64,000 nt of DNA. Origin: Panulirus ornatus. Its lineage: Eukaryota > Arthropoda > Malacostraca > Decapoda > Palinuridae. The notes under the pieces were generated by a model that was not told where the DNA came from, did not search any database, and worked only from the letters and a program-made list of their open reading frames with translations. Positions 10,981 through 20,711 of this stretch are shown in pieces. Numbering within the stretch: the first letter of the stretch is position 1; every line of letters starts with the position of its first letter. A program made the translations under genes and the position numbers. The stretch lies in the NCBI RefSeq assembly GCF_036320965.1, contig NC_092225.1, positions 78,757,113-78,821,112 of the forward strand, given 5' to 3'.

Positions 10981-11060
<80 letters not shown>
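10981..11060. repeat. (GA)n microsatellite
   Basis: About 40 GA units. Confidence 0.98.
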
Positions 11061-11061
<1 letters not shown>

Positions 11062-11276
11062 ACACGAGCAGCGACATTCGCTCCATGTTACGGACTGTTA
11101 CACACACCGTGATACAGAGTGTGATACAAGCACAGACAACAGCTTCCTTTATCCCGTATTATAGCCAGGTTGAAGAGAGACTGTAACCTGTTCACAGATG
11201 GTTAACTAAATTTGACTCCCATTCAAGGCTTGGCTGACGAGATGTAGCGGGTTAACAAACGCCTCCTCTCACACCG

Positions 11277-11277
<1 letters not shown>

Positions 11278-11339
<62 letters not shown>
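11278..11339. repeat. (CA)n microsatellite
   Basis: About 31 CA units. Confidence 0.98.
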
Positions 11340-11341
<2 letters not shown>

Positions 11342-12295
11342 AAATTCCCCGTCCTTCCTTTGTTTGACCTCTGATCTGTGTGCTGCCGGACCTCCAGTAC
11401 ACCGGTTCCAGACCAGTGTAAAGTTGTGCCTCACTGTGGTCGACCTGGAACCCATAGTGCCCCCCTATGGTCGACCTTGACCTCATTGTGCCCCTTTGAT
11501 CTTTAAAGAGCAAAATTTGTCAACATTTCCAGTTTCACCGTTTTTTAGTGCGTCTCTCTTTTGGCATAAAGAACCAAACACATCAAAAATCATATATTTG
11601 AGAAGATTTAATGTTTTTTTTTTCTTACAAACAACATCCCACCTTCTCCCCTCTCCCCTTGGAAATCTGAATGGGGCAGGCTTCCCTCTCTCAGTCAGGT
11701 TAAGAACCATTGCACTGACCACACGTACAGACCGATCGCCTTCCGCGCGGACCATCACACACGTGAGGAAGCGGGGTCACATTAACGTGTGGTTTCCCCT
11801 GTGCTTTTCAACGCCGTTCGGCGCGGCAGCGTTGTACGCCAACGCTTGTGCAAAGAACTGAAGTGGGATTATTTACTTCTTTATTCGTTTATTTTGAGTA
11901 TTAGAAATACACATCTACTACAGCGAAAGACCGAGCCTGGTCGGCACATTAGCGGTGTCGTACTTTTTTGCCGACAGGATGGGTTGAAAAAAAGGCCTTA
12001 AACGAGATTTAGAATCAGGAATTGTACCCACACCAGGGGATTACCTCTCCCTTGTATCATCCAACCCCCTTATTACGTTATGTGGACTCCCTGGGTGAAA
12101 CGATAAGGACGATTATAATGAACAACGCTACAGCGACCCGTGGGTATTGATAGTGGTCTGACCTTTGATGACCTGAGCCTTATGGATCCGTTTATGAACA
12201 GAGGTACGATTGATGCGTATTGTGGCCTGACCTTTGACCTGAGTTTTTATAGATCCGGTTGTGAACAGAGATAGTTCATGTCATGTCGCCTTTTA
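11340..12295. other. No recognisable feature
   Basis: Mixed sequence. A pair of partially similar segments near 12145-12190 and 12210-12255 (CTGACCTTTGA, GAACAGAG) hints at an old duplication. No gene supported. Confidence 0.45.
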
Positions 12296-12299
12296 CTTC

Positions 12300-12492
12300 G
12301 TACAAAGTAATTCAAGATAAGAAACTAACCCAAAGTAATTCAAGATAACAAACTAGCACAACGTAATTCAAGATAACAAACTAGCACAAAGTCATTCAAG
12401 ATAACAAACTAGCACAACGTAATTCAAGATAACAAACTAGCACAAAGTCATTCAAGATAACAAACTAGCACAACGTAATTCAAGATAACAAA
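12300..12492. repeat. 28-bp minisatellite, about 7 copies
   Basis: Units contain ATTCAAGATAACAAACTAGC at 28-bp spacing. Two alternating variants (AACGTAATTC and AAAGTCATTC) are visible. Confidence 0.92.
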
Positions 12493-12654
12493 CAAACTGC
12501 TGATAGCTGCAATAACAATAATAAAAACATAGATTTTTTTGGTAAAGAAAAACGTTTTCTTAAGAAACTGATCGCTTTTCTTAAGAGTTTTAGACAAGGT
12601 AAGCAAATAGGAGGAAAATGATAGAGCTTAAAAAAAGGAAGAGATGACAGTTGA

Positions 12655-12835
12655 TTGTGTTTATAATGATAGGCTAATTAATGCAGTTGTAGCGAGGTTG
12701 TCATCACTGGTCCAATTACCCAATTTGCTGGTAATTACTGTGTTTTGAGCCAGTTCGTTTTAACTGTTTGATGGAGACAATTTATCCACGTTAAACTGAA
12801 TTCTGATTTTAATTTCTTTTCAGCGGTATTTCGGT
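12655..12835. promoter_or_regulatory. Candidate regulatory patch (homeodomain-type motifs)
   Basis: An AT-rich, non-repetitive patch with several TAAT-core motifs: GGCTAATTAATG, CCAATTACCCAA, GGTAATTACTG. This is the type of motif bound by homeodomain proteins, but such short motifs are common by chance. A possible acceptor (TTTCTTTTCAG at about 12813-12823) lies at its right end. Confidence 0.2.
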
Positions 12836-13039
12836 GCGTATTTTTGTATTGGATTCTAGTTGGCGTGTAAGTTGGGTGGGGCTGTGTCTAGGTGAGAGGA
12901 TGCTGTGCGCTGTGGGTCACATGACCTGTGGCTGTCCATGGTGTAGGAAATGATACCTCATTCTTGATGTGAAGTCTTCTTTATCTGTTGCCAAGAGGGT
13001 GAACTACCTATCTCCACGTGATGCCGGACGAGCCAATGC

Positions 13040-13335
13040 GTCGCCTGATGAATTGTTCGTGTGTGTGTGTGTGTGTATGTGTCGTTTGCAACCCAGTTTT
13101 GGATGGTTGTGATATCTCTTTCTTTCCTTACACCGCTGAGCTTTGGAATCCGTCACCTTCTTATGTTTTTCCCAACAGCTTCAACTTGCTCCTTTTTTTT
13201 TTCTTTTTTTTTAAGATTAGGTGTTTCACGACCACTATAGAACGCTTAGATTATGTTCTCACTGCTATCCTCCATTGTCTATCTTCACAACCCCTCTTTT
13301 TGTGTGTTCACCTATGGCATGGCTGCGACCGGGAC
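13040..13335 (+). pseudogene. Jockey-like LINE C-terminal remnant (LINE-J copy 3)
   Basis: The frame GCDISFFPYTAELWNPSP (about 13109-13162) continues with a VFPNSFNL-like stretch. It resembles the extreme C-terminus of LINE-J, where copy 2 has RCDLCFIPARLSFGS. A T/A-rich insertion at 13191-13213 interrupts it. Only the last ~60 codons remain. A (GT)n run at 13060-13075 lies just upstream. Confidence 0.6.
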
Positions 13336-13469
13336 TGAGGAATAGACGGTGCTGAACGAGGCTGCTAAATCAACACTTGAAACTTTGTCGATAGATGGCG
13401 GAGGGAGTGAGTCCCCTCGGAGCAACAGACTGTTGCTTGGGTTTGACTGGCGACGGTAGTGTAAGCACC

Positions 13470-13540
<71 letters not shown>
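13470..13540. repeat. (TC)n microsatellite
   Basis: About 35 TC units. Minus-strand poly-(RE) frames are translations of this tract. Confidence 0.98.
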
Positions 13541-13543
<3 letters not shown>

Positions 13544-13781
13544 AACACCCCTGGGCAGATGAAAGGTCTCGCTCAGTGTGTTGAGGTGGTTGATTGTACC
13601 TAAGCATGACTGTCTCCCATACAGACAACCGTCGTGTACAAGAATCTTCATCAAGATGTTTGGGAAGGTCGGTTACAGAACATGGCTTCCTTCCAAGCCT
13701 TAAGATGTTTGGGAAGTGGGGTTTACAGACGCTCCATCACCAGGCGTGACGCCTTGGATGTCATTAATACTTGAAATACAA

Positions 13782-13972
13782 AATGCTCAAGGGGTACACC
13801 ACTATGCTCAAGGGCCACATCGTCATGCTCAAGGGCCACACCGTCATGCTCAAGGGGCACACCACCATGCTCAAGGGCCACACCACCATGCTCAAGGGCC
13901 ACACCACCATGCTCAAGAGCCACACCGTCATGCTCAAGGGCCACACCAGCATGCTCAAGGGCCACATCGTCC
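13782..13972. repeat. 21-bp minisatellite, about 9 copies
   Basis: Units carry ATGCTCAAGGGCCACACC at 21-bp spacing with CACC/CGTC variants. Seven codons per unit keep frames open on both strands (HHAQGPH on the plus strand). The shared core GCTCAAGGGCC links it to the array at 19790-20272. Confidence 0.93.
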
Positions 13973-14924
13973 TGGTCATACACTCACGCTCCGTGGTTCA
14001 GTAGCCTGTGTACCGTCCTTCTGTCTGGAGTGTGACGGTCGGTAATGCTGCTGCTCCTCCCGTGCCTCTCCCTCCCTCCCTCCCTGCAGGTGCGAGCAAT
14101 GAACCCATACTCTCTGCCCTGTGTCACGTTCTCGTCACCCGTGTCATTTTTAGCGTGATGTCAGGCACGTCGTCATTGGGCATGACGCCTGTCATGTGCA
14201 TCGTTCCTCGTAATTTACTGAGCATAAAATCCGTCAGGTAACGTGTAGTGTAGATAAACCTATTTACAGTGTAATGCAGGCAGTAGGTAGAGTTCCTGGT
14301 GGAGGGCGCGTGTGTGAACAGGGAACAAGCATTGTGTTAGAATGTGTCGCAGGCAGGAGGATCACTGACAGTGTCTGCCAACATGTGTTACGTTACTCTG
14401 ACCCCCACCCAACCTCTACCCCCTTTCCGTCTCCCTTCTACACCCATCTCCCATCCCAGTATTCCCCCAGGGAGCGGTGGTTCCCGTTCTAGCATCCATC
14501 CCTCCCCCCATTCCATTATCTCTCCCAGCATCTCCCACTATCTCACTCAGGATCTCCCTTTTCATTCCCTGCCGTCCTTCCTTCCTTCCTTCCCAGCATA
14601 TCTCCACTGCATGTACCCTCCCATACCTTTCCATCATAAGATCTACCCCTCCTGGCACCTCCTCCCGTTCCGGAGGTACCTCGCCCGCCCCTTCTCTCAC
14701 GCCATGGCCGTACATACGCCCTGTACTGCCTGGCCGTCCTGCCTCCTGCTGTAGGACTTCAAGGCTGCTCGTGTTGTCCTGCAGCGGGTCACCTCGTGTG
14801 TCCTGGACACCATGAGGTGTCTGGCGTCTCTCCCTCCACCTGGGTCATCCCTCCAGCCATCTGTTGTCACAGCCACTCCTCCTGTATCGTGTTCCTCATA
14901 GCTCCTCTCCTACTCAGCGTCAGC

Positions 14925-15205
14925 ACTCCCAGCGTCTCTCAGCGTCAGCCATCCCACCGTCTCTCAGCATCAGCCTTCCCAGCGTCTCTCAGCGTCATCC
15001 CTCCCAGCATCCCTCGCCGTCAGCTCTCTCAGCGTCTCTCGGCGTCTGCCCTCCCAGCGTCTCTCTGCGTCAGCCCTCCCAGCATCCCTCACCGTCAGCT
15101 CTCCAAGCATCTCTCACCGTCAGCCTTCCCAGCATCTCTCACCGTCAGCCCTCCTAGCATCTCTCAGCGTCAGCCCTCCTAGCTTCTCTCAGCGTCTGCA
15201 CTCCC
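14925..15205. repeat. 25-bp minisatellite, about 11 copies
   Basis: Units carry AGCATCTCTCACCGTCAGCC or AGCGTCTCTCAGCGTCAGCC at about 25-bp spacing. The centre is homogeneous and the left edge more diverged. Confidence 0.9.
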
Positions 15206-15354
15206 AGACCTTGTCTTGTCGGGGCCTCACACAAGGCTAATAAACATCACCCAACGGTTTCCCTCCGGCAGCGGCAGCAGCAGATATTTTTAACACCAAC
15301 AACTTAGTGGGTCCTGTCACCACCCCTTGGCCTCACCGTTATCATCACCTACCC

Positions 15355-16215
15355 TTCCCCCATCATCACCCATCACCACCCCACCCATACAACCCCAGAC
15401 CCTCACCCTTCCCCCATCATCACCCATCACCACCCCACCCATACAACCCCAGACCCTCACCCTTCCCCCATCATCACCCATCACCACCCCACCCATACAA
15501 CCCCAGACCCTCACCCTTCCCCATCATCACCCATCACCACCCCCCCATACGACCTCAGACCCTCACCCTTCCCCCATCATCACCCATCACCACCCCACCC
15601 ATACAACCCCAGACCCTCACCCTTCCCCATCATCACCCATCACCACCCCACCCATACAACCCCAGACCCTCACCCTTCCCCCATCATCACCCATCACCAC
15701 CCCACCCATACAACCCCAGACCCTCACCCTTCCCCCATCATCACCCATCACCACCCCACCCATACAACCCCAGACCCTCACCCTTCCCCATCATCACCCA
15801 TCACCACCCCCCCATACGACCTCAGACCCTCACCCTTCCCCCATCATCACCCATCACCACCAACCCCCCATACAACCCCAGACCCTCACCCCTCCCCCAT
15901 CATCACCCATCACCACCCCCCCATACAACCCCAGACCCTCACCCTTCCCCCATCATCACCCATCACCACCAACCCCCCATACAACCCCAGACCCTCACCC
16001 CTCCCCCATCATCACCCATCACCACCCCCCCATACAACCTCAGACCCTCACCCTTCCCCCATCATCACCCATCACCACCAACCCCCCATACAACCCCAGA
16101 CCCTCACCCTTCCCCCATCGTTACCCATCACCACCCCCATACAACCCTAGACCCTCACCCTTCCCATTATCACCCATCACCACCCCTATACAACCCCAGA
16201 CCCTCACCCTTCCCC
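15355..16215. repeat. 55-bp C-rich minisatellite, about 15 copies
   Basis: Units include CATCATCACCCATCACCACC and ACAACCCCAGACCCTCACCC, 55 bp apart, with length variants from C-run differences. The minus strand has several GGG/GGGG runs per unit, so G-quadruplex potential is high. The 306- and 322-residue plus-strand frames are the array read in two phases. Confidence 0.95.
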
Positions 16216-16342
16216 CCATCTCGCTAGCTCCGGCCGTTGCCTCGCGCCTTCCCCGCCATAACTCGCCTCACCTAAAACGTCTCGCTCCTCTTTAGCCATG
16301 TCTTCCCTTCCGCCTCCCCCTCCCACACACTCTCATCTCCTC

Positions 16343-16381
16343 CCCTCCTCCTCCTCCTCCTCCTCCTCCTCCTCCTCCTCA
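16343..16381. repeat. (TCC)n microsatellite
   Basis: About 12 TCC units. A shorter CCTCCT tract recurs at about 16528-16556. Confidence 0.96.
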
Positions 16382-16702
16382 ACACTATCATACTCCCCGT
16401 CTCCCATCCCACCCCTCTCCCGGGAGGGCTTGAAGGCAGCTGACTCGTGGCAGTCATCAGGTGATTATATAGTCGCCTCGTTAGCGGCGGCGCGGCCCAG
16501 GACCTGCTCAAGTTACACCCGCCTCCCTACCTCCTCCTCCTCCTGCTCCTCCTCCCCCGGATCATCTTCCCTACTGGCTTACTCTAATTACCCGATCGTT
16601 TCGTGTCTCTTTTTTTTTCTCTTTTTTTTTTACTTTCTCTTCGTTCGTCTCTCTTTATCGCTCAGTTGTATCTGCTTACTCTCATATCCCCCGTGGGTCC
16701 TA

Positions 16703-16703
16703 T

Positions 16704-16782
<79 letters not shown>
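16703..16782. repeat. (TC)n microsatellite
   Basis: About 40 TC units. Confidence 0.98.
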
Positions 16783-16787
<5 letters not shown>

Positions 16788-16980
16788 CATCCATCCTTGC
16801 CTTCCTGGAGCAGTAAGCGGCCGGCGGGCCTCGCCCCCCCTCACCCCCCCATGTCTCACTTGCCGCCTTCATTTGTTCTCTTCTCCCCGCCCCCCCATCA
16901 CCCCCCCCCCCCGCCACAGCTCACTCACGGTGGGTGTCTCCCCCTCACCGTCCGCCCCCAGCCTCCCGCTGCCCCCACCC

Positions 16981-16982
<2 letters not shown>

Positions 16983-17044
<62 letters not shown>
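16983..17044. repeat. (TC)n microsatellite
   Basis: About 30 TC units. Confidence 0.98.
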
Positions 17045-17046
<2 letters not shown>

Positions 17047-17727
17047 GTTGAGACAGTCTATCTCTCTCTCAGTCTCTACAGCTGCCTTTTCCTTTGCCCT
17101 TCCCATCCCCTTTTCATAATTGTGTCACGTTAACAACATATCCCGTCTCTGTGGTTCAGCCTTGCTTTGTACGACGCAACTGTGTTGTTACCTTACGTAT
17201 GTGTCAACATCACTCCCTGCGTTGTAACTGTACGTCATGTATCTGATGTATCCCAGACCTTTTGTTTTCCAGCTTTTTGAATCTCTCCATCCACCTTTTC
17301 CTTTCGTTTTCCTCATATCCCTCACTTTACTCACGTTTTCGCCCCGTTTGCCACCTCTTCAGTACTGACCTACCCTTTTCCATTTTCGGTTTCCACCTTT
17401 TCAATCCGTTCCTCCACCCTTTCGTTTCGCTTTCCCACCTTTTTCGGTCTCCAGCTCCACCTTTTCATCACGTCCCCCCCGCCTCACATAACCGTATGTG
17501 TTCAGTCCATTCCGACGTGCCAGCTCTTACGCTCCCACCTTTACACTCTCTCACCATCCACTTCTTCAACTCGTCATCCACCATTTTTTTTTTTCTTTTG
17601 GGTCTCCTCGTCCACTGTGTGTGTCCAACGATCCTCCACTGTTGCCGTCTCCATTCCACTTCATCCACCGTTAAACCGACCCAGGCAACGCGTTCGTTAA
17701 CCTTTATCAATATCCTTCGTGGAAGTT

Positions 17728-17730
<3 letters not shown>

Positions 17731-17798
<68 letters not shown>
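17731..17798. repeat. (TC)n microsatellite
   Basis: About 34 TC units. The 409-residue minus-strand frame at 17468-18697 runs through it as poly-(RE). Confidence 0.98.
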
Positions 17799-17800
<2 letters not shown>

Positions 17801-18067
17801 GATCCCGTTGACCCCCGCCGTCAGGGGAGGGGCGTGGTGGGGTCTTGTTGTGACGCTGGTGTGACGCCGACGGCGACGGTAATGATAGCACAAAATGGGG
17901 CCCCAAGTGAAGCGGTGAGGCCGTGTGACGAGGGCGGGGGGTTGGTGGTAGGAGACGCGCGCGTGTGTGTGTGTGTGTGTGTGGTAGTTATCACATGATG
18001 TAAGGTGGCGAGCCCGACCCCTGTACGTTGGATGACAGTCGTTATAGACTATAAAAACATCACTAGT

Positions 18068-18105
18068 ATGGCAGGCACCGGAGCCATGCTGGACTACGTG
18101 ATAGC
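18068..18105 (+). CDS. Weak candidate exon ending in a consensus donor
   Basis: The ATG at 18068 has A at -3 and G at +4. The frame reads MAGTGAMLDYVIA and meets the perfect donor GTAAGT at 18106. The frame is also open upstream to a stop at about 17996, so this could be the end of a longer exon, but I see no acceptor. TATAAAAA at 18050 is too close to serve as this ATG's TATA box. No family recognised. Confidence 0.2.
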
Positions 18106-18111
18106 GTAAGT

Positions 18112-18920
18112 GCCAGAGTACACGTAGGAAGGGAGGGAGGAGGTGACACACCTCCCCTGACCTTCTTTGCATTATCATCACTGTTAACATCATACCCAGC
18201 GGCAACGTATGCTGTAACTGTACCCCAACATGTAATGTATTTTTGACCTTCCCTGTTGCTATCCGTGTTACGCTACACTGTGTTCGTGTTTCACATAAAC
18301 ACCTGAGTGTATATACGTAATTTGTTTGTGTGTATACTGTGATGGTCATGTTAATAAGGTGTTCTGAATATGTATGACGTATTCTAAACTTGCTGTATAT
18401 GATACAAATGATGTTACCTGTGTTGTTGAAAGCATCATTCATTATGCTGTATTCATACATCATGTATTTGATGTATCCTACACCTCCCTCCCTCCCTCCC
18501 TCCCCACCTGACGGGAGGGCTGAGCCCCCACCTGTCATCCTCCTATGTCCATGTATTGTACCCACAGTACGCTCTGTACTGGCCTCCCTCCACCTACCCC
18601 CTAGGTACGTGCCCTTATGTAGATATAGATTTAGACCATATATATTGTCAAACAAAACACCATACACAGTCAGACCAGGTCTGGGCTGGTCGAACATGTG
18701 TTACCGACCAGGTACACATCTGCCAGGTGGATACTAACTACTTCGACCAAGTCTGGTGTAGCGGCCCGAGAGCAAACAGGCGTGTTTAGCGAGACTATGT
18801 ACACGGTCATGACACTCATGTCTGACATGTGAAGGTGTCCATAGGCAGGGGATGCGTAAGCCACTTTTATAAGCTTCTGTAAGCAGGGAGTGAACGACTG
18901 ATGCAACTATTTCCTGCAGA
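18112..18920. other. No recognisable feature
   Basis: Mixed sequence with (CCCT)n at about 18485-18504. No gene supported on either strand. Confidence 0.4.
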
Positions 18921-18926
18921 GCGCTC

Positions 18927-19497
18927 CTTCCTGAACGTGTTGCAAGAACTGGTCTGTAGTCGGGGAGGATGTGTTGCGGGAACCTTCCTGAACGTGTTGC
19001 AAGAACTGGTCTGTAGTCGGGGAGGATGTGTTGCGGGGACCTTCCTGAAAGTGTTGCAAGAACTGGTCTGGAGTCGGGGAGGATGTGTTGCGGGAACCTT
19101 CCTGAATGTGTTGCAAGAACTGGTCTGGAGTCGGGGAGGATGTGTTGCGGGAACCTTCCTGAACGTGTTGCAAGAACTGGTCTGTAGTCGGGGAGGATGT
19201 GTTGCGGGGACCTTCCTGAAAGTGTTGCAAGAACTGGTCTGGAGTCGAGGAGGGTGTGTTGCGGGAACCTTCCTGAATGTGTTGCAAGAACTGGTCTGGA
19301 GTCGGGGAGGATGTGTTGCGGGAACCTTGCTGAACGTGTTGCGAGAACTGGTCTGTAGTCGGGGAGGATGTGTTGCGGGAACCTTCCTGAACGTGTTGCA
19401 AGAACTGGTCTGTAGTCGGGGAGGATGTGTTGCGGGAACCTTCCTGAACGTGTTGCAAGAACTGGTCTGGAGTCGGGGAGGATGTGTTGCGGGAACC
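18927..19497. repeat. 57-bp minisatellite, 10 copies
   Basis: Units carry TTCCTGAACGTGTTGCAAGA and GTCGGGGAGGATGTGTTGCG exactly 57 bp apart. Base changes (TGTAGTC/TGGAGTC, AACGTG/AATGTG/AAAGTG) are scattered with almost no indels. As 57 = 19 x 3, frames of 200-280 codons stay open on both strands. Having them in several frames at once argues against a gene. Confidence 0.96.
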
Positions 19498-19501
19498 TAT
19501 T

Positions 19502-19760
19502 GAACCCTTGAGCACGACGGACCGGTCCCTGGCACGACGGACCGGTCCCTGGCACGACGGTCCGACCCTCGAGCAAGACGGAATGGCTCTTGGTAACGAC
19601 GTGTAGACCCAGCGGTACGGCGGCTCTTGCTCACGAAGGTGTGAACCCTAACCACTGAGGTACGACTTTGGCCACACGGGTACGAATTTTGAGCACGACG
19701 GTACGACCCTTGGGTATGATGGACTTATCTTTGACCTGATCAGGGTCAGGGAAAAGTCTA
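19502..19760. repeat. 20-21-bp degenerate array (21-bp family)
   Basis: Three near-identical 20-bp units with GCACGACGGACCGGTCCCTG are followed by diverged ~21-bp units containing GAGCACGACGGTACGACCCT. It is in reverse-complement orientation to the neighbouring array at 19790. Confidence 0.85.
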
Positions 19761-19789
19761 AGCCTTCATACCTAAGGGCCGTGCTCGCG

Positions 19790-20272
19790 GGCCGTACCGT
19801 AGGGCTCAAGGGCCGTACTGACGTGCTCACGAACCGTACCGTAGGGCTCAAGGGCCGTACTGACGTGCTCACGAGCCGTACCGTAGGGCTCAAGGGTCGT
19901 ACTGACGTGCTCACGAGCCGTACCTTAGGGCTCAAGGGCCGTACTGACGTGCTCACGAGCCGTACCGTAGGGCTCAAGGGTCGTACTGACGTGCTCACGA
20001 GCCGTACCTTAGGGCTCAAGGCCGTCCTGACGTGCTCACGAGCCGTACCGTAGGACTCAAGGGCCGTACTGACGTGCTCACGAGCCGTACCGTAGGGCTC
20101 AAGGGCCGTCCTGACGTGCTCACGAGCCGTACCGTAGGGCTCAAGGGCCGTACTGACGTGCTCACGAGCCGTACCGTAGGGCTCAAGGGCCGTAATGACG
20201 TGCTCACGAGCCGTACCGTAGGGCTCAAGGGCCGTAATGACGTGCTCACGAGCCGTACCGTAGGGCTGATAA
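19790..20272. repeat. 42-bp higher-order array of two 21-bp monomers, about 11.5 copies
   Basis: Each 42-bp unit consists of GGGCTCAAGGGCCGTACT and GACGTGCTCACGAGCCGTAC halves. The halves agree at about 15 of 21 positions, so the unit is a dimer. Variants include TACTGAC/TCCTGAC/TAATGAC. The 14-codon period keeps frames open on both strands. Confidence 0.94.
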
Positions 20273-20482
20273 GGTTAACGTTGCGATAGCAGGTGAGTTG
20301 TGTCTCCACATGTGACGTGCAGCGGTACACCTGGTTGTTCTTACGGGCAATGGTGCCATGAAAGTCCTACATTCGAATCAAATTAAAAAATCCAGCTTTG
20401 TATTCTGTGGTCTTACAGTGAACTGTTCTGTGGCTGGCTGATGTATCCTGTGTACGTTGTATGACGATGTGTTCACAGAATG

Positions 20483-20483
<1 letters not shown>

Positions 20484-20524
<41 letters not shown>
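20484..20524. repeat. (AC)n microsatellite
   Basis: About 20 AC units. Confidence 0.98.
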
Positions 20525-20526
<2 letters not shown>

Positions 20527-20663
20527 GTGTATACATATACACTCCTCAGGGCATCATTATTCATGTCAAATAGTCGTCACGTACTTAAAGCCTTAGCTTG
20601 TGGTAGTTGTGTACGCGTTTGCAGATGGCGTTCTGACGATAAGTGTTGAACCTCATGTGGCAG

Positions 20664-20667
<4 letters not shown>

Positions 20668-20710
<43 letters not shown>
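20668..20710. repeat. (GA)n at left edge of block A1
   Basis: About 21 GA units. The second copy of block A also begins at a GA tract (27877-27895). Confidence 0.97.

Positions 20711-20711
<1 letters not shown>

Larger units (their letters stand above)
14400..17700. other. Pyrimidine-rich (C/T) strand-asymmetric domain, about 3.3 kb
   Basis: The plus strand is overwhelmingly C and T outside as well as inside the repeats, with CCCTCCC, TCTCCC and (TC)n throughout. It encloses the 25-bp, 55-bp, (CCT)n and (TC)n arrays listed separately. Long homopyrimidine/homopurine DNA can adopt triplex forms (established); whether it does so here is unknown. Its long Pro/Ser/His-rich frames are judged non-genic. 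Confidence 0.8.

Noticed and set aside
15307..16295. 306- and 322-residue Pro/His/Ser/Thr-rich plus-strand frames as mucin-like proteins
   Set aside because: They are two phases of the same 55-bp array and C-run variation, with no start context or splice sites.
17468..18697. 409-codon minus-strand open frame, the longest in the window
   Set aside because: It runs through a (TC)n tract read as poly-(RE) and a (GT)n tract read as poly-(HT), shows no recognisable domain, and overlaps a better-signalled candidate exon on the other strand.
18927..20272. CRISPR-like appearance of regularly spaced repeats
   Set aside because: Units are contiguous with no unique spacers, there are no cas genes, and the context is eukaryotic. 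These are minisatellites.
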